Source: Paenibacillus antarcticus | GTDB taxonomy: Bacteria > Bacillota > Bacilli > Paenibacillales > Paenibacillaceae | Length of the DNA stretch: 64,000 nucleotides | Direction of reading: 5' to 3' | NCBI RefSeq assembly: GCF_001637225.1 | Contig: NZ_LVJI01000016.1 | Location: forward strand, 331,192-395,191 | In this document: positions 17,582-26,976 of the stretch, one piece after another | How positions within the stretch are numbered: the first letter of the stretch is position 1 | Layout: every line of letters begins with the position of its first letter | Position numbers and translations under genes: made by a program | Notes under the pieces: model-generated | What the model saw: only the letters and a program-made list of their open reading frames with translations | Database searches by the model: none | What the model was told of the DNA's origin: nothing

Positions 17582-18475
17582 ATGCGCGACACTAAAGGCG
17601 ATCGCATTATGGTAATATCCATCTATGCATTTCTAACTATTTTTGCTATATCAACACTTTATCCATTTCTAAATGCGCTTGCTGTCTCATTTAATATGGG
17701 GTCAGATACTGCTAATGGAGGAGTTACACTTTGGCCACGTAAATTTACGTTGGAGAACTATGAGCTAGTCTTCAAGGATGAACGTTTAATGAATGGGTTT
17801 TATATATCTGTGTTACGTACGGTAGTTGGTACTGTAACTGCTATATTAGCCACAGCTATTTTCTCTTACGGTATGTCAAAGAAAGAATTGGTAGGACGTA
17901 AATACTATATGGTCTTGTGTATCATTACGATGTACTTTTCCGGAGGTCTCATTCCTACATTCCTTTTAATGCGGAATCTTGGCTTGATGAACTCATTCTG
18001 GATATTCATTATTCCTTCGCTAATCGGCGTATGGAATATGATTATATTTCGTACCTTCTTTCAGGCGTTGCCTGCGGGATTGGAAGAGTCAGCAAAGATG
18101 GATGGATGTGGAAATTGGGGCACCTTATTCCGGATCGTATTACCATTATCGGGTCCGGTCATAGCTACATTAGGGTTGTTTACAGCTATATCGCACTGGA
18201 ACGAATGGTTCGTTGCTAGTATTTATATTTCGAAAGATGAATTGATGCCAATTCAGACCATTTTGAAGCAAATACTGGCTTCTAATATCGTATCAGAACA
18301 GTCTTCTACGCTAGATTCAGCATCATTAGCGCGTATGCAGCAGGCGAAGACGATTACGAGTAAGTCTTTATCTATGGCGACAATGATGGTAGCAACACTG
18401 CCCATTGTTTGTGTATACCCTTTCGTTCAGAAGTATTTCGTAAAAGGGGTACTTGTAGGTTCCTTGAAGGAGTAG
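17582..18475 (+). CDS. Carbohydrate ABC transporter permease, LplC/YtcP-like
   Basis: Second permease of the importer, 297 residues and about six helices. Its EAA-type loop is LEESAKMDGCGNWGTLFRIVLP near residue 190, and it ends in the family KYFVKGVLVGSLKE. AAAGGAGG sits nine bases before ATG 17582; another ATG at 17576 is only three bases from the site, so I prefer 17582. It starts 30 bases after the first permease ends, so the two are co-transcribed. Confidence 0.9.
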   Translation: MRDTKGDRIMVISIYAFLTIFAISTLYPFLNALAVSFNMGSDTANGGVTLWPRKFTLENYELVFKDERLMNGFYISVLRTVVGTVTAILATAIFSYGMSKKELVGRKYYMVLCIITMYFSGGLIPTFLLMRNLGLMNSFWIFIIPSLIGVWNMIIFRTFFQALPAGLEESAKMDGCGNWGTLFRIVLPLSGPVIATLGLFTAISHWNEWFVASIYISKDELMPIQTILKQILASNIVSEQSSTLDSASLARMQQAKTITSKSLSMATMMVATLPIVCVYPFVQKYFVKGVLVGSLKE

Positions 18476-18555
18476 TCACTGGGATTTACTTAGCATGAGT
18501 TTGGAGCCTTGCGCTTTAAACATAAATAAAGAGATTGAAAGGGGAAAACAAGGGA

Positions 18556-20232
18556 ATGAAGAATAAAAGAAAGTTAGTTGGTAGTGTATTTTCAACTGCA
18601 ATGGCTCTGTCTTTAGTTGTTGGATGTGCCAGTAATAATGAGACTAAAGCACCGAATGAACCAGCTAAAGATGGTAACAACAAGGTTGAGGAAACCGCTG
18701 AGGCTCCAAAGCTTTATGAATTGGGCAAGGAACAACTAGACATTACATTGTTTGGTAACTATGCATGGTACGCGGCGACTCCTAAGTGGGGTTCAGAAGA
18801 AATAACTAAATATGTTCAAGATACAAAGAAAGTCACCATTACTGAAGTTCCAAACGGGGGGAATAATGTTCAGAAGCTTAATACAATGATAGCTTCTGGC
18901 GAGCTTCCAGATGTCATTTGGGGCGAACGTGGTACCGATGTAGAACGTTTACGTGAGGCTGGTTTACTTGTACCTTTGGATGATTATATTGACAAATATC
19001 CTAACTTGAAGAAATGGTTGGATCCGATGGCAGCTAATATGCTACGTTCACCAGATGGTAAGCTATATACGTTCCCTAACTGGTATTCGAATCGTCCATA
19101 CGGTAACGCTGGTTGGGTTGTAAATAAGAAAATTTACAATGAGTTGGGCGCACCGAAATTGGAAACTACGGATGATCTTTATGCTTACTTGAAATTGGTT
19201 AAGGATAAATATCCAAAAGTTGTTCCTTTTGAGAGTGACTTGGCAGCAGAAGGTCAAGGTATCGACCAGATTTTCTCGGCTTTCAAAGAAAACAATCTTA
19301 GCTTCACAAGATTTTATGCAGTACCAGAAGGCGATAAAATGGTCTCCATTTATAAAGATCAAGGGTTCAGAGAATCTGTTGTGTACGCTGCGAAGTTGTT
19401 CCGTGAGAAGTTAATGACACAAGATGCCATGACGCAAACACGTGATCAAGTTCAAGAGAAACTTAACAACGGAAAAGTTGCGGTATATGCAACTTCTAAC
19501 CCTACTGTTTATGCGATGCAGGCCGATGCTGAACTTAGGAAGACTGATCCTGAAGCAGGATATATTATGATCATGCCGATTTACAAGGAAGGTCTAGATC
19601 CAAGCAAGATTTTCCCAGGTACATTCAATAAACTTGGATGGAATTCTGCTGTCATTACGACAAGTGCTAAAGATCCAGAAGCAGTATTTGCATTCTTGGA
19701 TTATTGGACTAGTCCTGAAGCGATGACGTTACAAATGTTTGGCCTTGAAGGTGAAGATGGTTACTGGAATGGCTTGGAGGCAGATGGTGTAACTCCGAAA
19801 TTCACTGAAAAAGTTAAGACTGATCCAGCTGGTCTGACAAAATTACAAGGTAAAATGGATCCATTAATGTGGGTAGGTAATACGGTGTTTGTTGATGATC
19901 TTAAGGCTGAAATCCAAAAAACTTTAGCTGAAAGTGAACGCAACTGGGCAACATACTGGCAGTCTGAAATCACTTGGAAAACACAAGGTGATGCGACAGA
20001 ATTCATCGATCTACTTCCAAATCCAGAAACTGAAGAAGGTATCGCATTCCAACGTGCTAAAGATATCTGGTTGAAGGTAAGAGCTCAGACATTGTATGCG
20101 AAGTCAGACGAAGAAGCGCTTGCAATGCTTGATAAAGCGCATGATGATTCAATGAGTGCTGGATTCGATAAAGTACTTGTAAAACTTGCAGAGAAATGGC
20201 ATAAGAATCAGGAAATAATGAAAGGTAAGTAA
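18556..20232 (+). CDS. Extracellular solute-binding lipoprotein of the sugar importer
   Basis: Substrate-binding protein of 558 residues, tethered outside the membrane. A basic lead (MKNKRKLVGS) and hydrophobic stretch end in lipobox LVVGC, where the Cys would be lipidated. A Pro/Asn/Glu-rich linker follows. The body has family features such as GELPDVIWG near residue 115 and CUT1-type length. The start could be TTG 18535, but the signal peptide fits ATG 18556. It lies 80 bases after the permeases and ends at a strong terminator, so it is probably the last gene of the transport operon. Confidence 0.9.
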   Translation: MKNKRKLVGSVFSTAMALSLVVGCASNNETKAPNEPAKDGNNKVEETAEAPKLYELGKEQLDITLFGNYAWYAATPKWGSEEITKYVQDTKKVTITEVPNGGNNVQKLNTMIASGELPDVIWGERGTDVERLREAGLLVPLDDYIDKYPNLKKWLDPMAANMLRSPDGKLYTFPNWYSNRPYGNAGWVVNKKIYNELGAPKLETTDDLYAYLKLVKDKYPKVVPFESDLAAEGQGIDQIFSAFKENNLSFTRFYAVPEGDKMVSIYKDQGFRESVVYAAKLFREKLMTQDAMTQTRDQVQEKLNNGKVAVYATSNPTVYAMQADAELRKTDPEAGYIMIMPIYKEGLDPSKIFPGTFNKLGWNSAVITTSAKDPEAVFAFLDYWTSPEAMTLQMFGLEGEDGYWNGLEADGVTPKFTEKVKTDPAGLTKLQGKMDPLMWVGNTVFVDDLKAEIQKTLAESERNWATYWQSEITWKTQGDATEFIDLLPNPETEEGIAFQRAKDIWLKVRAQTLYAKSDEEALAMLDKAHDDSMSAGFDKVLVKLAEKWHKNQEIMKGK

Positions 20233-20240
20233 GGTGTACT

Positions 20241-20267
20241 AAGGGGACCCGAGGGGTCCCCTTTTTA
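20241..20267 (+). terminator. Terminator after the solute-binding protein gene
   Basis: Perfect arms AAGGGGACCC and GGGTCCCCTT with a three-base loop run into a T-run. Confidence 0.88.
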
Positions 20268-20397
20268 TTTGGGTGTATTCGTCATGGATGGTATCTAATT
20301 TCAAATAGATTATTTGGAAACTTGTGGTCCAAATGATGCTAGAGAAGTTATACTTAGTTAAAGAACGGGATGAGCCTTTTAGGAGGGTTATGAATTC

Positions 20398-21978
20398 ATG
20401 TATAAAGTATTGTTAGCGGATGACGAGCATCTTGATTTAGAGGGAATGAAACAGTTTATTCCTTGGACTGAGTTGGGTCTAGAAGTAGTGGGAGCTGTAA
20501 ATAATGGATTCGCGGCTTGCGAAGTTATGGATAAGCTGTCCATTGATATTCTTGTTACAGATGTGAACATGCCTAATATGTCTGGCCTGGAACTTGCTAG
20601 AATTGCTATTGATAGGAAACCGGATATACGAGTTGTTTTCGTAAGTGGGTATCAGGACTTTCATTATGTTAAACAAGCATTGTCATTGAAGGCGTGCAGT
20701 TATGTACTTAAGCCAATGGATGATGAAGAACTCATCGCATCGCTGCATCAAATTGTTCAGGATCTTCAAACTGAGGAGAAACGAAAGGATGAGGAAGAGC
20801 AGTATTATCATATGAAGCCGATGGCAAAAAATGATCTTCTAATTCGATTACTCCAAGGGGAGACTACCTGGGAACGACCTGATGGAATAGCGAAAATTGC
20901 TGTGTCCTATGGACTGGATAAGCTTGCTGGACCACTTCGTACAGCGGTATTGGAAATGGATGATTTGGAATGGATACAGCATGGTGATACGCAATCGGGC
21001 ACTGAGCAAAAACTTGAAGTATTACTGAAAGAAATAAATGAAGTGATTCTTGAACACGAAATGGGGTATTGCTTCAGGTTATCACGACAACGCGTTGCTG
21101 TTGTGATACATGGTAAAGGGATGAATGACAATATTCATGAAATGTTTGAAGAAGTAACCGCTAGGTTATCCTTTTCGGTGACGATTGGGCTTGGAGAGCC
21201 TGTCCAAGATGTGTCACAGCTCCCTATTTCATATAAACAAGCTTTGGAAGCCTTAGATGGAAAAATGTTTTTTGGTAAGGGGGACGTGATCAACTATGAG
21301 GATGTCCGTAGAGCACCAGAATTAAGTGATGCTAAAACACTGGATATTCGCTTGGTTGCCTTATTTAAAGCGATGTCGGAGTATGACTTAGTGGGTATTC
21401 ACGATGAAATTGAAAATTTATTTCAAGCCGAGTCTACGTTAAGCTCAAGATTTACGATATATAATTTAGCAATGTACATTATCTTTAAGTTGGATCAGTA
21501 TCTACATACATTGGATGAGGATTTGTTCGAAATGCTGGGGATGGAGCTTCGCAGTCTTGATGTCGTATTGAAATTTGAGACGATAGGAGATATCCGATCT
21601 TGGTTAGTACGCAAAGTGTTTGAGATTTCGGAAAAGATCCACCAAAGAAAAAACTCGAAAAATAGCAAATTAATTCGTGAGATTATGAATATTTTGAAGG
21701 AACGAATACAGGAGAATATTACACTGAAGGATATTGCCCAGCAATTTTTGTTCTCTCCTAATTATCTGGGACATTTATTCAAAGAAGAGGTTGGTAAAAG
21801 TTTCAGTGAGATACTGACCGGTATGAGAATGGAGCGGGCACGCGAATTACTTAAAGATCCTACTCTGAAAATATACGAAGTTGCGAATCTGGTGGGATAC
21901 AAATATATTCCCTATTTCAGTAGGCAATTTAGAGAAGCCTATGGTATGACGCCAATGGATTTCAGGAAAAGAGAGTAA
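20398..21978 (+). CDS. YesN-like response regulator, receiver plus AraC DNA-binding domain
   Basis: Transcription factor of 526 residues. An N-terminal receiver has the acidic pair in LLADDEH, the phosphoacceptor Asp in ILVTDVNMPNMSG near residue 56 and the Lys in YVLKPMDDE. A long middle region is followed by two helix-turn-helix units of the AraC type (ITLKDIAQQFLFSPNYLGHLF and IYEVANLVGYKYIPYFSRQFR). It pairs with the kinase 14 bases downstream and probably activates the adjacent sugar importer. AGGAGGG lies ten bases before the ATG. Confidence 0.92.
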   Translation: MYKVLLADDEHLDLEGMKQFIPWTELGLEVVGAVNNGFAACEVMDKLSIDILVTDVNMPNMSGLELARIAIDRKPDIRVVFVSGYQDFHYVKQALSLKACSYVLKPMDDEELIASLHQIVQDLQTEEKRKDEEEQYYHMKPMAKNDLLIRLLQGETTWERPDGIAKIAVSYGLDKLAGPLRTAVLEMDDLEWIQHGDTQSGTEQKLEVLLKEINEVILEHEMGYCFRLSRQRVAVVIHGKGMNDNIHEMFEEVTARLSFSVTIGLGEPVQDVSQLPISYKQALEALDGKMFFGKGDVINYEDVRRAPELSDAKTLDIRLVALFKAMSEYDLVGIHDEIENLFQAESTLSSRFTIYNLAMYIIFKLDQYLHTLDEDLFEMLGMELRSLDVVLKFETIGDIRSWLVRKVFEISEKIHQRKNSKNSKLIREIMNILKERIQENITLKDIAQQFLFSPNYLGHLFKEEVGKSFSEILTGMRMERARELLKDPTLKIYEVANLVGYKYIPYFSRQFREAYGMTPMDFRKRE

Positions 21979-21992
21979 CGACGGAGGGAAAT

Positions 21993-23774
21993 ATGATGCA
22001 AATTCAGGTTAAGACGAAGAAGCCAAAGTATATTCCGTTTGGCTACAAGTTGATGTTGACTTATCTAGTGTTTGTTATTATACCTGTTATTGCTATTGGT
22101 TTCTTTTCTCATAATATGTACCAAAATTCTATGCGTGAGCAGACGAGGAGTAACATTCAGGGAACGTTGTTGCAAACGCGGGATAATATTGAATATAAGA
22201 TGTCGGATGTTGAACGAGTATCTTCAATGTTATATGAGGATTATTTTCTGAACTTACAGCTTCGGATTATTGACGAAGGCTGGGATCGGTATGAACGTAT
22301 GACGAAGATTATTTTACCTAAGTTTGATATTGCCATTAATGCAACAGGTGTGAATATAGCAATGTACTTGTTTTTGCATAATGAAAATTTTAATGAAGTA
22401 TATACAGGCTCCTTAACGAACGAAAATCCAGTGTTATTAGAACGCGATTATAATTTGTATCATATAAAGCGAATCGAGGAGAAATCGTGGTATAAGAATT
22501 TTCCGGAAGAAGTATATGGGGGCACGAAAGTATGGGAAAGTGTGGAGAGTGATAGTGATTTTAATCGTATTTCGCTACTTCGCCGCTTAGTAGATAACAT
22601 TCGTCCTGTGAGTTTGAAAGAAACAGGATTTATGAGGCTTAGTGTTAGCATAGAAGAACTCTTTCAGTCGGTTGATTATCGTAAAATTGGTGAAGGAAGC
22701 ATATTGGCTATTAGAGATGAGCATGGGGAAGTTATACATCAATCTGGTATTATGCCCAATGATTTCGCAAATGATACGATTCATGACAAGCAGTACATGA
22801 TGATTACGGAAAGTATGAGGGGAACACCCTGGGAATTAGTAGCCTATGTTCCCATGACAATTATGGAGCGTGACTCTGCAAAAGTACGAATATTCATCAT
22901 TTTACTATGTATCCTCTGTCTGATTGTATTTACGATAGCAGGTATGTTTATCTCACGATATTTCTCCATTAGAGTTACCAAAATTGTCTCTGTACTCAAT
23001 GCGTTCCGCGAGGGAGATTTGCATAAGCGTATGGGTTATAAGGGGAAAGATGAATTCTCACAGATAGCTCTAGCGCTCAATGAAATGGGGCACAATATTG
23101 ATCATCTGATCGAACAAGTATATGTGACACAAATTGAGAAGAGGGAGTTGGAGTTAGAGTCCCTGCAAGCACAAATTAATCCGCATTTCCTGTATAATAC
23201 ACTTTCTTCAATTAGTAGGTTGGCCAAATTCGGTGAGATCGATAAGCTACACCGTATGGTTCTAGACTTAGCCAAGTTTTATAGGCTTTCTCTCAATGAG
23301 GGAAGGACAGTGATTCCAGTACGGAGTGAATTGGAACAAGCAGAAGCATATATTAACATACAGACCACCAAGTTCGGGGATGCAGTGTCGATCTATTTCG
23401 ACATAGATCCCGAGATTATTAAATATGACACAATTAAATTAATATTACAGCCCTTTATCGAGAACGCCTGTGAACACGCATGGTTTGGTGACTCAATTCA
23501 TATTCGAATTGTGGGGGAACTGGAAGGTAATAATATCATATTTAAAATCATTGATGATGGTATTGGAATGTCACCGCTATTAATTAAACAAATTTTTGAT
23601 CCTGTGGAAGGATTAAACACGGGTTATGGCATTCGTAACGTGAATAGTCGGATTCAGCTCCACTTTGGTCCACAGTATGGAGTTACTATCGGAAGTAGAC
23701 CAGGTATTGGATCTACCGTAAGAATTGTCATCCCGGCACAACTTCCGGACAGAAAAGTTAAGACCTATGAATAG
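21993..23774 (+). CDS. YesM-like sensor histidine kinase
   Basis: Membrane sensor of 593 residues. One membrane helix lies near residue 20-40 and a second at about 300-325; the extracellular loop between them is a Cache-like sensor. A HAMP domain follows, then the His_kinase domain with phosphoacceptor His in LQAQINPHFLYNTL, and an ATPase domain with N box QPFIENACEHA and G boxes DDGIGMS and GYGIRNV. The type is usual in Paenibacillus for sensing extracellular sugars. It is translated with the YesN-like regulator and ends at a strong terminator. Confidence 0.92.
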   Translation: MMQIQVKTKKPKYIPFGYKLMLTYLVFVIIPVIAIGFFSHNMYQNSMREQTRSNIQGTLLQTRDNIEYKMSDVERVSSMLYEDYFLNLQLRIIDEGWDRYERMTKIILPKFDIAINATGVNIAMYLFLHNENFNEVYTGSLTNENPVLLERDYNLYHIKRIEEKSWYKNFPEEVYGGTKVWESVESDSDFNRISLLRRLVDNIRPVSLKETGFMRLSVSIEELFQSVDYRKIGEGSILAIRDEHGEVIHQSGIMPNDFANDTIHDKQYMMITESMRGTPWELVAYVPMTIMERDSAKVRIFIILLCILCLIVFTIAGMFISRYFSIRVTKIVSVLNAFREGDLHKRMGYKGKDEFSQIALALNEMGHNIDHLIEQVYVTQIEKRELELESLQAQINPHFLYNTLSSISRLAKFGEIDKLHRMVLDLAKFYRLSLNEGRTVIPVRSELEQAEAYINIQTTKFGDAVSIYFDIDPEIIKYDTIKLILQPFIENACEHAWFGDSIHIRIVGELEGNNIIFKIIDDGIGMSPLLIKQIFDPVEGLNTGYGIRNVNSRIQLHFGPQYGVTIGSRPGIGSTVRIVIPAQLPDRKVKTYE

Positions 23775-23803
23775 AGTTGTCAAATAGCCAATACATTATT
23801 AAT

Positions 23804-23844
23804 GAAAAAGATGGATCCTAAAAATTTAGGATCCATCTTTTTCT
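23804..23844. terminator. Bidirectional terminator after the YesM-like kinase gene
   Basis: AAAAAGATGGATCCTAAA and TTTAGGATCCATCTTTTT form a long near-perfect palindrome serving convergent genes. Confidence 0.88.
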
Positions 23845-23867
23845 TATTGTGTGTTATCTAAGGAAAG

Positions 23868-24053
23868 TTACGAATTACCCGCACGACGACGTTGGGTAGT
23901 CGGCTTGGTGTTGTTCTGATTTTTTAATTGCTTAGCAGAACCGGCTTGAAAGGTATTCGTTTGACCTGAGGCAGACTGCTGTTTCTTCTGATCCAGTTTT
24001 CTTCGAATGGCATCAGCCAGACTAACTTTTTTTAATTCTTTATTTTCGCTCAT
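23868..24053 (-). CDS. Small basic conserved hypothetical protein
   Basis: A 61-residue hydrophilic protein with a Lys-rich coiled start (MSENKELKKVSLADAIRRKL), a Gln/Asn/Ser-rich middle and a basic end (TTQRRRAGNS). It has no membrane segment and no domain I can name. GGGAGG precedes the ATG at good spacing and a terminator follows. That supports a real gene. The composition suggests a disordered, possibly nucleic-acid-binding protein, but that is only a guess. Confidence 0.65.
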   Translation of the reverse strand: MSENKELKKVSLADAIRRKLDQKKQQSASGQTNTFQAGSAKQLKNQNNTKPTTQRRRAGNS

Positions 24054-24212
24054 GTGAAAACCTCCCTTTGGGCGTGTGTCTTCATTCTAATCGTTTTTAA
24101 TTATCTCTACAAGGGGGAGGATGTTCAGGTTCCTAATGAAGCACAATTGGTTGGTCTAGGCTCAAGAAGAATACGTTTAATCGGATAGGGAAAAGATGGT
24201 TAATAACTGCAA

Positions 24213-25100
24213 ATGAAGGGGTTGTACAATGCTTTGGATATTTATGAAGAGATACGTAAAGGAGAAAGAGGAGCATGGGTTAGTATTGCGGCCTATCTCA
24301 TTTTATCTGCATTCAAATTAGTGAGTGGTTATGTATTTGCTTCTAGCGCTTTAGTAGCGGATGGCGTCAATAACGTAACAGATATTGTTGCGTCCATAGC
24401 TGTGTTAATAGGTCTACGTATTTCACAGAAACCACCGGACTCGGATCATGCCTATGGACATTTTAGGGCTGAGACGGTGGCAGCCCTCATGGCTTCTTTT
24501 ATTATGGCTATGGTTGGTATTCAAGTTATAGTTGAAACAATTCGGACGCTATGGAAAGGTGAAAAGATGGAGCCTCCGAACTTATGGTCTGCTGGTGTGG
24601 CCCTCCTATGTGCAGTTGCGATGTTTGGGGTATACCTTTACAACCGTCGATTAGCTCGTCAAATTAATAATAATGCTTTGATGGCAGCAGCCAAAGATAA
24701 TTTATCCGATGCTATGGTAAGTATAGGGGCAACTGTAGGGATTGTTGGGGCACAATTTGGATTTCCTTGGATTGATAGCATAGCAGCATTTGTGGTAGGA
24801 ATCATCATTTGTAGTACGGCTTGGGGTATTTTCAAGGATTGCACCTATAGTCTAACGGATGGATTTGACCAGAACCAGATCATGGACTTACGAAGTACAA
24901 TTGCAAGTGTTTATGGTGTAGAAGGGATCAAAGATGTGAAAGCGCGTGTTCATGGTAGCCATGTACTTGTCGATGTGGTGATTGAGGTACAACCGAATCT
25001 AAGTGTTACGGAAGGCCATAAGATCACAGATCGAGTTGAAGAACAAGTGAAGAAAGAACATAACATTATGCAAGTCCAGATTCATGTCGAGCCTAAATAG
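24213..25100 (+). CDS. Cation diffusion facilitator family metal exporter
   Basis: A proton-coupled divalent metal exporter (Zn, Co, Fe or Mn) of about 295 residues. Six membrane helices are expected. The metal site motifs appear as SALVADGVNNVTDIVAS in helix 2 (position normally HSxxD-like) and DNLSDAMVSIGA in helix 5, and HAYGHFRAETVAALMAS lies between. A ferredoxin-like cytosolic domain ends the protein (VHGSHVLVDVVIEVQPNLSV). The start is uncertain: ATG 24213 has no clear ribosome site, while AAGGGG at 24216 would fit a TTG at 24234. Confidence 0.88.
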   Translation: MKGLYNALDIYEEIRKGERGAWVSIAAYLILSAFKLVSGYVFASSALVADGVNNVTDIVASIAVLIGLRISQKPPDSDHAYGHFRAETVAALMASFIMAMVGIQVIVETIRTLWKGEKMEPPNLWSAGVALLCAVAMFGVYLYNRRLARQINNNALMAAAKDNLSDAMVSIGATVGIVGAQFGFPWIDSIAAFVVGIIICSTAWGIFKDCTYSLTDGFDQNQIMDLRSTIASVYGVEGIKDVKARVHGSHVLVDVVIEVQPNLSVTEGHKITDRVEEQVKKEHNIMQVQIHVEPK

Positions 25101-25148
25101 AATGTGCTGTGTGAATATCCAGAGGTTGAGTTATGAGATTTGGAAATG

Positions 25149-25187
25149 AAAAAGGGTGTTTTCCAATATGGAAGACACCCTTTTTTA
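25149..25187 (+). terminator. Terminator after the CDF exporter gene
   Basis: AAAAAGGGTGT and ACACCCTTTTT-type arms around a loop, followed by a T-run. Confidence 0.85.
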
Positions 25188-25338
25188 GGTTGCTAAGCGG
25201 TGCTATAGGATGAGGCATAGTTTCCCCTTTAGTGATAAAAGGTTCTATTACTGTTATAGTTGAATGATAAGAATAGATAGTAAATACGCCCTTTAGTAGG
25301 GTGATTCATATCATTTATTGGTTGAAAGGGGAGAGATT

Positions 25339-25914
25339 ATGAGGATTGTTAGACGACTTGTTCTACTATTTCTTCTATTGGTTATCGCATTGATTGTTGC
25401 AGTTATAGTCTATATCAGACCAGATAAAGCAATAGATATGAGTTACGAACCCGTAGATATGAAAGTTAAAGTATGGAACATGGTGAAGAATAAAGTGCCC
25501 GAAATTGAATTGACAGGCGATGAATTAAATAATATCGCAAAGAAAAAGATGGTAGAGGCGCTCAAAACAACTAATTTAAGCGTAGATGTAACGGGGGCAG
25601 AATTTATCATTCATGGTGATGAAGTGGAAGCCCAATTGAATGGGAAGTGGGGTATACTTCCTTTTGGAGTGAATTTATTCTTTCATATGGAATCTAGTGG
25701 GAGTGACCTCATCTTAAAGCACTTATCGACCCAAATTAAGCAGATTACGATTCCTAATTCAATGTGGTCTTTACAACCTATTACTTTCTCATTAAAGGAA
25801 CATATACCAGATATCGTAGGTATCGATCAAGTTGATTTTAAAACGGATAGCATTATGCTTACTTTCAAAATAGATTGGACATTGATCCCGCAATTTCTAC
25901 TTGATTTTAAATAA
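25339..25914 (+). CDS. Membrane-anchored protein of unknown function
   Basis: A 191-residue protein with an N-terminal membrane helix (residues about 7-28) and a roughly 160-residue domain probably outside the membrane. The domain is rich in beta-type segments, for example LSVDVTGAEFIIHGDEVEAQLNGKW and LILKHLSTQIKQITIP. It loosely resembles YpmS/DUF2140-type proteins, but I cannot confirm this. GGGGAGAG precedes ATG 25339, so the longer frame from 25318 is not used. It is flanked by terminators, so it is a single-gene unit. Confidence 0.6.
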   Translation: MRIVRRLVLLFLLLVIALIVAVIVYIRPDKAIDMSYEPVDMKVKVWNMVKNKVPEIELTGDELNNIAKKKMVEALKTTNLSVDVTGAEFIIHGDEVEAQLNGKWGILPFGVNLFFHMESSGSDLILKHLSTQIKQITIPNSMWSLQPITFSLKEHIPDIVGIDQVDFKTDSIMLTFKIDWTLIPQFLLDFK

Positions 25915-25921
25915 CGCAAAT

Positions 25922-25970
25922 AACATAGAACCCCAAATCGCTAAATTAGCAACTTGGGGTTCTATAATAT
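25922..25970. terminator. Terminator between the membrane-anchored protein gene and the convergent DUF1328 gene
   Basis: ATAGAACCCCAA and TTGGGGTTCTAT arms, 12 bases each, with an inner GCTAA/TTAGC stem. Confidence 0.85.
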
Positions 25971-26000
25971 TTAAACCTTGATCATTTGCTCTAATGGCGG

Positions 26001-26165
26001 TTATACATTCCTTGACCGACCAGTAAAGAGTGAAATAATAAATAGTACAATAAAGATAAAGAAGAGTACTTTCGCAATCGAAGTTGCTGCTGCAACGATA
26101 CTAAAGAATCCAAATATTCCTGCAATCACCGCAATAATTAATAATATAACAGACCATCTCAACAT
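26001..26165 (-). CDS. DUF1328 (YtjA-type) small membrane protein
   Basis: A 54-residue protein, easily missed for its size. It opens MLRWSVILLIIAVIAGIFGF and continues with the family's AAATSIAKVLFFIFIVLFIISL, giving two hydrophobic helices with a short basic end. DUF1328 genes are stress-linked in many bacteria. The ribosome site is weak (GGTGA about eight bases upstream). A sigma-B-like promoter lies upstream at 26290-26314, which ties it to the stress genes that follow. Confidence 0.82.
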   Translation of the reverse strand: MLRWSVILLIIAVIAGIFGFFSIVAAATSIAKVLFFIFIVLFIISLFTGRSRNV

Positions 26166-26289
26166 GTTCAGTCACCATTCTTTCTTAATAATTTAGTTTT
26201 GTTTTAGGATATTTTCTCGTTATCCTTCATATGGATAGGAGAATTCTTTGTCGTCTTAATGGGGTTGCTGCATCCTTGTAATTGGTATT

Positions 26290-26314
26290 TAACCTCGCTG
26301 TAAATGAATGAAAC
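26290..26314 (-). promoter_or_regulatory. Candidate sigma-B promoter for the DUF1328 gene
   Basis: Reverse strand GTTTCA, 13 bases, AGGTTA, about 125 bases before the gene. The -35 is identical to the one before rsbV; the -10 has one G replaced by A. Confidence 0.45.
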
Positions 26315-26363
26315 ATCCAGATTTGAATGAATTGCAATAGCTAGTTCTAATGATGTAAGACCT

Positions 26364-26389
26364 GTTTCGCACTTTTAAAGAACGGGTAA
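26364..26389 (+). promoter_or_regulatory. Candidate sigma-B promoter for the DUF948 gene
   Basis: GTTTCG, 14 bases, GGGTAA, about 53 bases before the ATG. The form and spacing agree with the Bacillus sigma-B pattern GTTTAA-N12-15-GGGTAT. Confidence 0.55.
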
Positions 26390-26441
26390 CTATGATCAAT
26401 GAACAATATAAATTGAGAACATAAGAAGGAGCGATTTAACT

Positions 26442-26924
26442 ATGATCGAAATCAGTGTCGTTATTATAGCTGTTGCATTTGCAGTACTTGTTGTATTTCT
26501 TATTAAAACGTTAAAAGCAGCTACGATATCGTTAGAAAAAACATCTCAAACATTACAGGAAGTGCAGAAGACAATTGATGAATTAGGGTATGAAGTGAAA
26601 CAAACCGTTAGACACGCTAATGACATTACCGTAGATTTACAAGCGAAGATGAAACAAATTGATCCGGTGATAGAATCTGTACACAATCTTGGCGAAGTAT
26701 TAAGTGAAGTCACATATGCAGCTAAGCAACTCTCGAGCACAGTGATGGATAAAATGATGAAAAAGAACAATACACCGCCAGCTTCAAATATAACACCAAG
26801 TACGGCTGAACAACGGACGGTGAATTCTTATGCAGCAGTTAACGAGGCGAAGGAATCTAAAGCAACAAGTTGGGTAAAGTACGTTGATGTTGCAGCTGGC
26901 ATATGGCAGAAATTTCGTAAGTAG
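26442..26924 (+). CDS. DUF948 (YtxG-like) stress-associated protein
   Basis: A 160-residue protein with one N-terminal membrane helix (IEISVVIIAVAFAVLVVFLI) followed by a long predicted coiled coil (SLEKTSQTLQEVQKTIDELG onward). A polar linker and a short amphipathic end (WVKYVDVAAGIWQKFRK) complete it. B. subtilis YtxG is of the same type and belongs to the sigma-B general stress regulon. AAGGAGCG precedes the ATG. A sigma-B-type promoter lies upstream. Confidence 0.8.
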   Translation: MIEISVVIIAVAFAVLVVFLIKTLKAATISLEKTSQTLQEVQKTIDELGYEVKQTVRHANDITVDLQAKMKQIDPVIESVHNLGEVLSEVTYAAKQLSSTVMDKMMKKNNTPPASNITPSTAEQRTVNSYAAVNEAKESKATSWVKYVDVAAGIWQKFRK

Positions 26925-26976
26925 CGTTTAGGAAATATGATGTAATCCAATAAGGCAATCAGAAAGGGAGTGGAAC

